NCBI GenBank assembly: GCA_017607445.1
Contig: JAEVHH010000003.1
Span: 1,612,001 to 1,676,000, forward strand
Source: Histoplasma ohiense
Lineage: Eukaryota; Ascomycota; Eurotiomycetes; Onygenales; Ajellomycetaceae
Reading direction: 5' to 3'
DNA length: 64,000 nt
This document shows, piece by piece, positions 22,715-34,451 of this stretch (positions within the stretch are counted from its first letter, which is position 1; every line of letters starts with the position of its first letter). Both the position numbers and the translations under genes were made by a program. The notes under the pieces are model-generated. The model made no database searches. It worked only from the letters and a program-made list of their open reading frames with translations, and was not told the DNA's origin.

Positions 22715-24869
22715 TACCCTCTTCAGCTGAATATCATGAAGCTGAATAAGTTATCAGAAAATAATGTAGAAGAAATGACAATTATCAAACTGAAAAAGAA
22801 ATAGATAAAAATGATGTATAAGAATGTTGAATTTCTTCTGTTCAATCTTGTTGAATTTTTATATCTTATTTTGCTGTTTGATTGACAAGATCAGTTATAT
22901 CAATCAATTCTAGTTGTTTGATGAATTTTTTTTGTTTTTGTTGTGATAATGGCTTGGTTAATCCATCCACTGACATGTTGCTTGTAGATGTTCATTGTAC
23001 AAGAATATCACTGAATTATATTCATTCTCATAATCAATTGCTGTAGATATCAATGTGGTGTAGCTTAGTTGTAATGAAAGAATCTTCTTTAGTAAGAATT
23101 CCAACTGTTTGTTGATTATCACACTTGATTGAAATCTTATACCCAGAATTGAATCCCAAATGATCAAAGAATTGTTTCCATCAGATTAACTCTTTGCCTG
23201 TCTGTGATATTGCTAGTAATTCAGTCTCAGTGATGAAAGTTGTTATTATCCTCTGTCTCTTTGACTTTCAATCAATAAATTCTTCAAAAAGTTTGAAAAT
23301 ATATTCTTCTGTTGATCTTCTATCTGAATTATCCATGAAAGAGGCATTGCTAGCTGCTTCAACCACATTCATTGATAATTCTTCACTAGCAGATATGCTA
23401 TATTCAATTGCTAGATTCTTTGTATCTTATAGATAGATGATAATGCAATCAATCTCTGCAGAATGACACTCAGAAGAATTGATCATATATATTGCAAGCT
23501 TATCAACTGTGTATGCAATATCTGATCTAGTCATCACTGCAGTGTAGATACATGATTCAATTCAGTGTTGATAGTAGTGAGTATTCTTCAGTGATGCAGT
23601 TTCTTGATGAGGTGCTAGTGGTACATCAGATAGAGATGTTGATGCTTTGCAAGTATAAGCAAGATAATAAATATTAATCAATTTGTCACTATAAGCATCT
23701 TGACAGAGCCATAACTTCTTAGAGCTTCAATCTCTAGTAATTCTCATATTAAAAAATCATTCAAGGTTTTTCATCTGTTGAAATTCATATGTATTTTTAA
23801 GATCTTTGATCAATTGATCCTTCTCCTCTCTGTCATCAGAGTGTGATACTACAACAGTATCATCAATATAGAAGAATATAATTATTCATCTATTGATGAA
23901 TAAGCATTTATTCTCAGAGATTGAAATGAATTCTAATCATTTAAAAGTAGCAGATAATTCTTTAAACTATAGCAGAGGTGATCTTCTTAGATTATATAAG
24001 ACATACAGTAGACATAGAACATAGACATTCTTCTTGAAATTTCATACCCTCTTCAACTTCCATCAATCATCTGATAGTTCAACATAAACTAGCTCATCAA
24101 GTGAACTGTTTATAAAGACATTGATATCATCTAATTGCTCAGCATCAAGATTAAAGACATTGATAATAGCAAGCAAGATACAGAAGGTTCTCACAGCTAG
24201 AATATGAGTCTTGATATCTAGATCAGACATCAGTTGTAGATCATCTCAGACACAGATACAAGCTTTGAATTTGATAAAATAATTATCATCATTGAATTTG
24301 TAGATAAACACTCATTGCAATGAAATCACTGAGATATCTTTTGAAGGTCTGTTAACAATTTTATAGATATTTCACTGAGTTATAGAGTCCCATTCCCATT
24401 TGACAGTGTTGATTCATTCATTGCAATAGAGATGCTTATTGACATCATTTCAATGTTTAGATGAATTGAGTAACTGAGATTGATGAATTTTAGCAGATTC
24501 TGATCTAGATAGAAGTTCTGCAAAGACAGTGTTGATTATCTGATTTGAATTATCTTTAGCAATAGATACTGCTATATGATGAGTTGTCTTGTGTGTTCTC
24601 TTTCCCTTAATTATGTTGAATTTGCTGAAGTCAGAACTGATTTCATTCACTCTAGATACTTGATTGCTTGATGATATCAGATGAGTATCAATAGAAAGAT
24701 CTGGTTCAATAATATTGAAATCAGATTCAGATGTAGAATTCAGTGTAGATAAGATATCTGCTATAAGTTGAGTCTTCAGTGTTTTGTTGATATCTTCACT
24801 ATTGTTATTAATGTTCTCTGTATGTGGTGTAATCTCATCAGAATAAAAGATATCAATATCTGAATATAG
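22715..24869 (-). pseudogene. Copia D reverse transcriptase and RNase H
   Basis: Copia-type RT. The palm segments include LCLLYVLYNLRRSPLLWF near 24000 and the catalytic FYIDDTVV at about 23880-23850 (usual form YVDD). The RNase H end reads KCDNQQTVGILTKE and LHHIDI near 23130-23050, then SVDGLTKPLS at about 22965. Upstream (24869-24450) lies the acidic linker between integrase and RT. Stops are mostly TGA at Arg or Trp positions. The reading runs into A3 at 24874 and continues at 39763. Confidence 0.85.
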
Positions 24870-24874
24870 ATTAT

Positions 24875-25145
24875 TGTGAGATGTAGTGACAGTGTGAAGA
24901 GTAACAGTAGAAGATAGTTTATAGCGTAGCGGAGATAATGGTAATATATTGTAGAGTAATATAGTATAGTAGTGTAACATAGCGTAGTGTAGCTAATTGC
25001 TAAGAAAGAAAAGAAAGAGAAAGAAGATGTGCGAAATACATACATCGATATATATATACATATAGAAATAGTGGTAGCGAGAGTATAATGGAAAGAGGTA
25101 AGAATAAGCAAAGATAATAAGAAAATAATAAACAAGTGCATTACA
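24875..25145 (-). repeat. Extra (tandem) LTR of A3
   Basis: 271 bp, separated from the next LTR by only two bases (AT, 25146-25147). Its outer edge carries the ATTAT target copy, so it entered with A3. Confidence 0.92.
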
Positions 25146-25147
25146 AT

Positions 25148-25418
25148 TGTGAGGTGTAGTGACAGTGTGAAGAGTAACAGTAAAAGATAGTTTATAGCGT
25201 AGCAGAGATAATGGTAATATATTGTAGAGTAATATAATATAGTAGTGTAACATAGCATAGTGTAGCTAATTGCTAAGGAAGAAAAGAAAGAGAAAGAAGA
25301 TGTGCGAAATACATACATTGATATATATATACATATAGAAATAGTGGTAGTGAGAGTATAATGGAAAGAGATAAGAATAAGCAAAGATAATAAGGAAATA
25401 ATAAATGAGTGCATTACA
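25148..25418 (-). repeat. 3' LTR of A3
   Basis: 271 bp, bordered by the polypurine tract at 25419 onward. It shares the length class of 39487-39757. Confidence 0.93.
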
Positions 25419-25959
25419 ATTGCCTCTCTTTTTTATAAGAGCTGCTCTCAGTGATTGTATAGATTGCTTGCTAGTAGATAATTGCATTTTCATATTGTAA
25501 GTTCTGCTTGTTGATAGCAGTATATTGATCGCATCCTCTAGATAGCTTGTATACATGTTGTTATTGATTTTCTAATGAGATGAAATTGGTGGATTCTTTG
25601 ATTGCTAGAGATTGTGTGCAGAGAAGCAAAAAGAATTTCTTTTCTCTTGAAGATTTCTCTTCTCTTTTAACTTAATCATTATTAAAGCTTCTTACCTTTC
25701 TGCTGTGATTTTTCATCTTCAAAAAAAAATTTTTAAATTTTTTATATTATTGTTCTTTCTCCCCTTCTCTTTTATTGAAATGGGCTTTTTTGATTATCTC
25801 AATTTTAAGTAAGTTGTTCCTTGGGCACTTATCACATATTATTGTTGATGTTCCTTGCCAGTGGTGTTATTAGTGTGGTCACATGCGCCACTAGCTCATT
25901 TCCATATAGCACCATTCACTGTTCACTTGTTATATTATCCTAGGTTTAGCTCTAATCAC

Positions 25960-26708
25960 ATGACATACAACAGTTGAATTCTGTGCAAATGTTGTGTCTC
26001 TAGACTTGAAGATGTCAATTTTTGATGTGTGTTGAGATCAAATATCTGAAAGTATTGTGAGACTTGTGTCTCTGCAGAAAAATTCTGCAAATCTGTGAGT
26101 AATTCTTTTTAATTCTTATTTCCTTTTTCTTTTTCTTCAAATTTGCTTTTGAATAGATAGTAGTGCTTTTAGCAATGTTGATATACTGATAATGATACTA
26201 GATGTATGATACATCTCTTCTGAGATGCATCATATGCAGATGAGTGTTTATTTTTGCAGAGATGGCAGTCAGAGAGAATATAGTCAATCACAAAAATTGT
26301 CTTCATTGTTTGATAAAATGATTGAACACATTTCATTTGATGATACTGTCTGCTCAGAATAGAGTAGAGACAAATGCTCTATAATCTCAGTGCTGAGCAG
26401 CAGCTGAGTCTGCAGAGATGCAGATTTTGAAGACTGTGATTATATCTGATTCTTTCAGAGCAGAGACATTAGAGAAAGAGAAGAATGTGAAGAAGAAGAT
26501 TTTGAAAGTGATGAGCTTCAGAGACTCTGTGATGAAGAGATTGATTGAGAAGAGATTGATGAAGAAAAAGTTGACTGAAGAGCTGATGAAAAAAATTGTG
26601 AAGATACTGATGACTGCAGCAGTGTCTGTGATGCCTGCTTTCTTTGTCAATTTGTCACTGATGTCAGTGGAGCAGAGGGAGAGAGTGCTCTGAATGATGA
26701 AGAAGTGA
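25960..26708 (+). pseudogene. A3 antisense Cys-cluster accessory gene (2 exons)
   Basis: Same plan as in A2. Exon 1 (25960-26094) is 45 codons with C-x2-C-x10-C, then a module end in which one residue of the Cys pair is Tyr, then C-x2-C-x6-C. GTGAGT follows two codons after the last Cys. The intron 26095-26201 is 107 bp, identical in length to A2. Exon 2 (26202-26708) is 169 codons including the stop. It is five codons longer than in A2, the difference being in the Lys-rich helix. Three TGA stops in exon 1 sit where A2 has Trp or TGA. In-frame length change and a shared intron argue for past selection on the protein rather than a chance open frame. Confidence 0.6.
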
Positions 26709-27027
26709 AAGAAGAAAATGAAGGAAAATATCTTTCTTCATCAAATATACTGAAAAATGAGTAGATTGATGAAGAAGAGAAGAAGTGAGAAGATAAATAT
26801 TTTATGAAATAGATATTTGTCTATATCTCTGCACTCAAAATGAATGTCTGTAATATACAAATATCAGAAGAAGTATTGGGTGAGAGTGACAGAGAAAAGA
26901 AATAAGAGAGATGATGAAAGAGAGAAGAGAAAGTGAAAGATGAAGAGTAAGATAAGAATGAATGAACTGAGAGTCTTTAGACTTTTCTTAGAACTCATTT
27001 TCTTTGTTTTTTTCTTGCTTGTATGTT

Positions 27028-27310
27028 TTATTTTTTGTATTTATTATACTCAAATTGAATTTTTTTTCTTTTTTCTCTTTTCTCTGATAAAATCCTTCTA
27101 AAAAGAATGCATTTGATTGAAGTTTGAGTGAGATTTGTATCTCTAATATTTTTCAATTTAAGATTTGCACTTCTGATGTCTTTTGACTTGAAGTTCATGC
27201 TTTTGATGTTTGAAAGTATATTGATTTTGTATTTGTCATTCATTTTCTTATTTGAGGAAGATTTTGAATGTCTGAGTGTTCAATATGTTTTCTTTCAGTT
27301 TTCATATATC
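27028..27310 (-). pseudogene. A3 pol C-terminal tail, distal to B1 insertion
   Basis: Lys/Asn-rich tail after the chromodomain, open from 27243 to the stop at 27028, ending NKYKK as in A2 (stop at 11821). The chromodomain is split by B1 between 27310 and 34447, with ATATC and GTATC flanks. Confidence 0.75.
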
Positions 27311-27581
27311 TGTAATAGGCGCAACGGAGATATCTATATTAGAAAATAGCTATGTGGCGATAGAAGAACACAGAACATGTCAGAATTAATGAAGAGAAAC
27401 ATAGTGCATGACATTATAGACAGCTGTAGCATGTGATAGTCATCTATATAATGCTCACTGATATCTGTAGATATTAGGAGATCAGTGATTAGCTTTGAAT
27501 AATAGAGATTGCTATCTTCTTAACATTCTATATGCATACTTCACACTACTCTCATAACTATATCTACAATCATCTCTTACA
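27311..27581 (+). repeat. 5' LTR of B1
   Basis: 271 bp. TATATAA box followed about 39 bases later by CAGTGATTAG. Confidence 0.95.
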
Positions 27582-27594
27582 ATTCTAATCACTC
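27582..27594 (+). promoter_or_regulatory. Candidate self-priming site of B1
   Basis: ATTCTAATCACTC directly follows the 5' LTR. CTAATCACT is an exact reverse complement of the AGTGATTAG in the same LTR. Confidence 0.5.
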
Positions 27595-27686
27595 ATAACT
27601 TTATTTGAGTGGTCTGTTGTTATGCACACCTACAATAAAGCACACAACATTAGTTAAAACACACAACATTAGTTAAAACACACAAG

Positions 27687-28740
27687 ATGATTTCAACACA
27701 CACAAGATCTCTTGAAAATCAATCTGAATCTTCTACTGCCTTCAATGATCACAATGTGTGTTTGCAACAGTTGAATGATCAAATTCATGAACAAGAGCAG
27801 CAATTAGCTATTCTGCATGCACAACAGTAGCTCAATGAGTTGGAAGCACAGATTTGTGAAGATACTCTCATCAAGTCTCAATTAACTCAGAATATCACCA
27901 CAGAACCACTGCAAAATCAATCTGTGAATGATACAGATGATGATAATGAAACACCACTGAGATTGAAGATTAAGAACTATTATCAAGGAAAAAATATGTT
28001 AGAATTCAAGAACTATAAAGATCACATATTGACTCTCTTTACACATCACTGCTGATATTATCAAAAGAAAGAACACAAGATAAATGATGCTAAACTCTAT
28101 CTTGACATCCACATTAAGCAGAAATGGTTGAATTTTGTATCATTATATGAGAGACATGAAGGAGCAACACTGTTGACTTTTGACAATATGTTATCACATC
28201 TAGAAATGCAAATTAACAATCCACAGAACCAGCACTGATTGATGAGTCAAAAGTTTCAAAATACAAAGCAATAGAAATGACAATCAATACACAATTTCTC
28301 TAAATATCTCAAAGACTGGGAATACTACTTACCTTCATATAGCAAAGAACAAAGAATGGATAACTTGTGTAGTAAAGCATTGAAGATATTACACACAGAA
28401 CTCAATCATTGAAATCAAGAGCCTCAGAACTACAAAGAGTTGCTTCAAACTCTACAGACTCTTAAGGAAAATATACTGAAGTGACAGCATGCTATTCACA
28501 AAGAAAGACCTGCAATATTCATAGAGAATCAGTGTCATTCTGATAAATCTAACAATCATCAGAACAAAAGAAAATGAGAGAAACAAACAGATTCAACTGA
28601 ACAAATCAAGAAAGATAAATATAACTGAATGAAGAAGTGTTCTCACTGTCATAAAAAGGGTCATATTGCAAATGATTGTTGAATGTTACATCTCAAAAAG
28701 CACAACCAAGTTCAACAAACAAAAAATCAGCAATTTCAAT
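27687..28740 (+). pseudogene. B1 gag with CCHC zinc knuckle
   Basis: Starts MISTHTRSLENQSESS at 27687. It has a Gln/Glu coiled coil, an acidic region, a capsid-like region, a Lys-rich stretch and a nucleocapsid knuckle, C-x2-C-x4-H-x4-C (CSHCHKKGHIANDC), at about 28639-28680. Stops are TGA, plus one TAG at 27828 from CAG. B0, B2 and B3 carry the same protein. Confidence 0.82.
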
Positions 28741-31700
28741 CATAGAAGCAGCTGCTGCATTGGGAATACAAACAACTAGACTGCAAGATAAACAATTATT
28801 GACAATGAATATATGAATGCTGATAGAAGTGGAATGGTCAATGGTGTGGATGCTAGTGAATTCTGACACAGATGTGAACTTCATGTTCCACATCTGGACA
28901 TCAAAATATTTCTCAAAGACAGAAGATAAATCAAAAGTAGTGGAAGCAGTTGATAATCATAAGATTAAATCATATGAACAACAAAGAGCTGCAATGAAGA
29001 TTATTGATGACAAATATGTTCTTCAAGAAGGATTCCACCATTTTGAAGAGGCTGACATTAGCAGATATAATATAATTTTGAGTATGCTGTGATTGAAAGC
29101 TGCAAACTCTGATATCAACTGAGTGTGAAGATGCTGAATCTATAGAAAAGCATCAAATATTAACCACATGCATCTGAATACTGCTAAAGAATTCACAACA
29201 CTAATTGATGATGGCAATATTATATTCACTGCCTTTCCATTACAAGCTGCGAGTGCAGCAACTGAGTCAAATATCTCAGATGATTATAAAGATTATCTTG
29301 ATGTATTTCAAGAAGACATATCTGATGTGGAACATGCATCTCATAATCATGCCATAGAGCTCAAATCTGGCAAGAAACCCTCATATCAACTGATATATAA
29401 TCTATCACCTCAAGAACTCTCTGTTCTCTGAGAATATATCAAAAAGATATTAGAGAAGAATTGAATATATTCATTCAAGAGCCCAGTCAGTGCATCTGTA
29501 TTATTCACACTCAAGAAAGATGGAACCCTGCATCTTTGCATGGATTATCAAGGATTGAATGAAATAACAGTCAAGAATTGATATCCACTGCCCTTGATAA
29601 ATGAAATACTTGATAGATTAGCAGGTGTCAAAATATATACACAACTGAATCTTAGAGACACATATCATAGAATTCATATACAAGCAGAGAATGAATGAAA
29701 AACAGCATTTTGAACACAATATGAACACTTTGAATATCTAGTCTTATCTTTTGAGCTAATCAATGCCTCTGTGATCTTTCAATCTTATATCAACAAAGCT
29801 CTCAGTGACCTTTTAGACATATATTGCATGGCTTATCTTGACAATATCATAATCTATTCAAACACACTTAATGAACATGTTGTCCATGTTAAGAACATGC
29901 TGGAACAGTTAAGATGATGGAGACTATATGTCAAACTTAGTAAGTGTACATTTCACACAACAGAAATTGAATTTTTGGGTTTTGTGGTTATTATGCAGAG
30001 CATTACTGTCAAGAAACACTGCATCAACACAATTCTAGATTGATCAGAACTGTGAACTATAAATAAATTGCAAATATTTCTAGAATTCATTAATTTCTAT
30101 CATCAATTCATATACAAGTTCTCAATAATAACAGCACCTCTGACTGAATTGTTAAAAGATTACAAAACAAAAAGAGAGAAGAATAACACATCTGTTCAGT
30201 TAGACAAAAACTGCAAACACACAATTTTGCAGTTAAAAGAATGCTTTACAAAAGCATCATTGTTGATTCACTTTGATTCATAGTGAAAACTCTATATAGA
30301 AACAGACAGATCTGATGTTGCAATCATCACAGTAATATCACAATTAATGAATGATGATCACTGACACTCAATCATGTTTTGGTCTAGAAAGCTCACAGAA
30401 ACAGAAAGATGTTATCAAATATATAATCTAGAAATGTTGCTGATTGTAGAAGCTTTCAGACAATGACATCACTACTTATATGATAGCAGGCATTCAATAA
30501 CTGTTTTATCTGACCATGTCAATCTTCAACACTTCATGACAATGAAGCAGCTAAATGAGTGTCAGATTCACTGAATGAAAATGCTCTCAGCATTCAATTT
30601 TGAAATAGAGCACTGTTCTGAGAAAAATAATCCCACAGATGCATTAAGTTGTCACTCAGATTTTGTAAAACACACAGCTTTCTTGACAGAGCTTTCTACT
30701 CTGCAAGAGAAGCTGCATAAGAGGATCTTTAAATCACTAAAGACAAAAGAAAATACAAAGTTAGATCAATGTATCAAGATGATGCAAAAAGATCTGCAAG
30801 CTAATGAAAATTGTTGAATAAAGAGACTTATAGTTATTGATGACAACAATCTCTGCAGAATAAAGAACACATCTGCAGATGAGAATGAGATCACAGATGT
30901 TACAAGATTAAATCTAGAGACTCTGATACCACAGATTCTAGTCATCAAAGTATTTGAGTCTGAGACAGTCTATTGTGAAGAGATAATTGAATCTATCATT
31001 GAACTCTTACTGCAGATTCAGAATAGAGACACTGACACATCTGAACTTTGCAGAAGACTAGAGATGAATGACACTAGTGTAGATAATTGTTCAATCTGAA
31101 CAGTAGATAAAGATGATCTGCTCAGAAAAGATGATAAAGTCTACATATCACAAAACAAAGTCATAAGACATGAAATAATAAAAATGAATCACAATGATTC
31201 TCAAGATGGCCATTTTGAATGTGACAAAATCATCAAAGCAATCAAACACAAGTACTTGTGGCATGGTATGAGTGATGAGATTGCAGAATATGTGAGAACT
31301 TATGATGTTTGCCAACATATCAAAATATCACAGCACAAGTCATACAGATTGCTACAACCACATTCAGTGTCAGATAAGAAATGACATACAATTAGCATGG
31401 ACTTTATTGAAGATCTGTCAGATAATAAAAAGAGAAGTCAAATCTATAATACTATTGTTATATTTGTTGATTTATTCATCAAATGAGTCATAATTGTGCC
31501 CACATCTTCAGAGCTAGATGCAGAAGAACTTGTGGACATTATTGTATAGAGAATTGCAAAGAACTTTGATCTATCTGCAAATATTATTAGCAACTGAGAT
31601 TCATTAATAAATAGCAAGTTTTGATTGACATTGTGTTATCTGCTTCATGTTCAACAAAAATTATCAATGGCATTCCACCCACAAACTGACAGTCAGACAG

Positions 31701-32480
31701 AACAATTGAACCAGGTGATTGAACATTATCTTCACACATATTGCAGCTATCAGCAAGATAATTGAATAGAATGGATTTCTCTGACACAATGAGTATATAA
31801 CAATGCCTTCCACACATTGATAAAAATGACATCATCTGAAGCAATGATCGGCTGACCAACTGAACTTTGCATAGACATGGAACCCTCAAGCACAGATGTG
31901 TCAAAATCAGTGATGAAACAAATGAAATGAATGAAGCAAGTAGAGAACAAGATTCAAGAATGTCTGAAAGCTGTCAAAGCAGCTGAGAAAAAATATTACA
32001 ATCAGCATCATATATCAAAAAGCTTTAAGATAGAGGACTGAGTAATGCTGCATGCAAAAAATATATCCACCTTGCAATCCTCACTCAAACTAGATCATCA
32101 ATTTTTGAGTCTCTTTCAAATAATTGATATCTGTGGTATGCAGATGTACAAACTGAAACTCATGCTGTAATATAAAGAAATTCATTCTGTATTTCATGTT
32201 TCTCTTCTCAAACCATATCACATGCACAACAGACAAATCCTGCAAGCAGAACTGATAATTATAGACATGCAAGAGAAATGAAAAGTTGAAGCTATATTAG
32301 ACAAACATCAGTATCACAGTCAAACACAGTATCTTGTCAAATGAAAAGATTGTACAGATGCAGACAATTCTTAGAAATCTGAGGAAAATTTGATGAACAG
32401 TCAGAAGTACTTGAAACAGTTTAATAAAATCTATCAGAAGTCAGTCAGTAAATGAAAATGAAGAAGACAACAATGACTGC
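28741..32480 (+). pseudogene. B1 pol: protease, RT, RNase H, integrase, chromodomain
   Basis: The protease segment is LVNSDTDVNFM near 28852-28885. RT spans about 29168-30060. Its catalytic motif reads YLDN at about 29836-29847, where YLDD is expected. The RNase H connection has FLEFINFYHQFIYKFS near 30075-30120. RNase H runs to about 30660. An integrase zinc region (HFE...TYDVCQHIK) lies at 31210-31330 and the core runs about 31390-31760, with HPQTDSQTEQ near 31676. A chromodomain (QYLVK) lies near 32330-32390. Stops are again mainly TGA at Arg or Trp. Order and motifs are those of Ty3/gypsy, in a family distinct from A and C. Confidence 0.9.
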
Positions 32481-32498
32481 TGGATATACTTATTTCAC

Positions 32499-33632
32499 TC
32501 AGAGATTAAAAAACAGATCTGCCTCAGCTTGATCAGTGTCATTTGAGGAATTGTCATCAAGACAAACCTGCTTATTATCCTGGATTTCCTCAACTGGTGA
32601 AGCATGACATTTCAATGATGACTTGAGAGCTGCAACCGACGATGTAACCACTGAGACCTCATCAATCACTCAGAGCCTCAGAAGAACTGTCTCATTGAAT
32701 CTCTCAGATCTTCACAGCAAAGAATCTAACCACCACAGTCACAGCACTCTGCAAAACATTAATATTCAAAGCATTGACATCAGCAACAATTAGATCCTCA
32801 GCAGTGTTGATAACTGTCTGAGTCAATTCAACAGCATTCACTGACATCTAATAGAAAGTTAATATTATATATCATAAAAACATTTGTTTTGAATAATAAC
32901 TTACTGAAACACAGATGTGCTTCATCACTGAGCAGTGCTTGCATTTTTTGCATTGATTCTCAGCAGACTCACAATGATGGTGGGGGGACATTGTCAAATG
33001 TCAAATACAACAACAGCAATATGCTGCTGCATTTCTTTCTAACATTTCAACAGAATCATTCACTTTCTCATCTTTGTCTACATTATCAATCAACTCAAAT
33101 AACATACCAAGATCTTGACTCAGCAAGAATGATACTGATGTAATAGCAGAACATGAAAACACACTTTCTGAAACACTGCTATAATTAAATGCCACACTCT
33201 GCTGTGACAATAAATTATCAGAGTTCATATAGAATTCTAGAATCTCATCTGCATTCTTGTAGATCTGCACATCAAGTACAAATCTTGCAACAGCAGTTTG
33301 ATATATGACAAATCTCTCATCTGAAACTTCATCAGAGAGCAGCATCTTGTGAAATTCATCAATCAAAGATTGACTGATTTCATGAAAGCACTCAGACATC
33401 TATAATCTGTTAACACTCATAACAATCTCAGTTTAAAAAAACTTACAGCAGCACAACTTCTATTTGATATATGACAGATGTGACAGCATGTCTGTTCATT
33501 ATTCACAAAGCAAGAGTATACTGAGGGGTTCTGCAATCTCTCCAGACAACCCAAGCAAATGCTCTCAATGACAGACAGCATATCACTCTTCATAGACTTC
33601 AAATCAGCAACAGAAACAGCTGGTTCTGACAT
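32499..33632 (-). pseudogene. B1 antisense gene, two Cys-cluster modules, 3 exons
   Basis: Exon 1 (33632-33447) is 62 codons with C-x2-C-x11-C-x8-C-x2-C-x6-C, then Ala-Ala, then GTAAGT. Intron 1 (33446-33400) is 47 bp with a GTTAAC branch-like site and a TATAG end. Exon 2 (33399-32905) is 165 codons: MSECFHE, a helix-rich acidic region, then a second module (first pair C-x2-C, then x11-C-x9-C-x2-C-x6-C), then Val-Ser, then GTAAGT. Intron 2 (32904-32848) is 57 bp with TTAAC and a TTAG end. Exon 3 (32847-32499) opens MSVNAVELTQ and is predicted helical. Both introns are phase 0 and keep good splice sites. An 8-base deletion in exon 3 relative to B2 and B3 shifts the frame. No gag/pol-like function fits; a Zn2Cys6-like regulator is possible. 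Confidence 0.68.
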
Positions 33633-34175
33633 TCTATCATAACTTTAATTAGTATCAAGGCCTTATTTGAAGAAGGAGGAAAAGCAAAAGCAACAAGAAA
33701 GAAAAACAGATGTTGAAGATTGAAATCAATATTGCAATGTTGATCAAAGAGATTGCAACAACACAAAACTCAACCCAAAATGGAAAACACAATCACACAA
33801 TCAAAACTTCAAATTTCACAATAAAAATCACATAGAAGAATACAGCATACTTTGTTTGATAAATTGATATATTCTTTTTAAATAAAAAATCATTGATGGT
33901 GATGATGGTGATGATTTTCAATGGGGTGTGATTTTTGGTGTAGAAGTCAAAGAAAAGAGGTTCAGAAGTTGTGTCTAAATTGTGATTGAACTACAATGAC
34001 ACTGAAGATGAAAAAACATTCTTCTGAAACAGCAACACTTTGAAATTAATCTCAACAATTAATCCAGCCCAATTCTGTGAACTCTATACAATATTAACCA
34101 CACAGCATATGTTACAAACTTTGCATGTTGCAGTAAGAAGCTCTGAGAACCAGGCCTTTGAAGAAGAAAGATAAT

Positions 34176-34446
34176 TGTAATAGACACAACAGAGATATCT
34201 ATATTAGAAAATAGCTATATGATGATAGAAGAACACAGAACACATCAGAATTAATGAAGAGGGACATAGCACACAGCATCATAGACAGCCATAGTGTGTG
34301 ATAGTCGTCTATATAATGCTTGCTGATATCTGTAGATATTAGGAGATCAGTGATTAGCTTTGAATAATAGAGATTGCTACCTTCTTAACATTGTATATGC
34401 GTACTTCACACTACTCCCATAACTATACCTACAACCATCTCTTACA
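34176..34446 (+). repeat. 3' LTR of B1
   Basis: 271 bp, the pair of 27311-27581. TGTAATAG...CTCTTACA. Confidence 0.95.
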
Positions 34447-34451
34447 GTATC

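Larger units (their letters stand above)
27311..34446 (+). mobile_element. Element B copy 1 (B1), complete Ty3/gypsy chromovirus
   Basis: 7136 bp with two 271-bp LTRs. It has gag, pol with chromodomain, an antisense spliced gene, and a purine-rich run (about 34157-34173) before the 3' LTR. Flanks ATATC (27306-27310) and GTATC (34447-34451) form the target duplication with one transition. Positions 33633-34156 are the upstream region of the antisense gene with no other coding signal. Confidence 0.95.

Noticed and set aside
24870..25423. Two independent solo LTRs at 24875-25418
   Set aside because: Only the outermost edges carry the ATTAT duplication, and the two-base spacer leaves no room for separate target copies.
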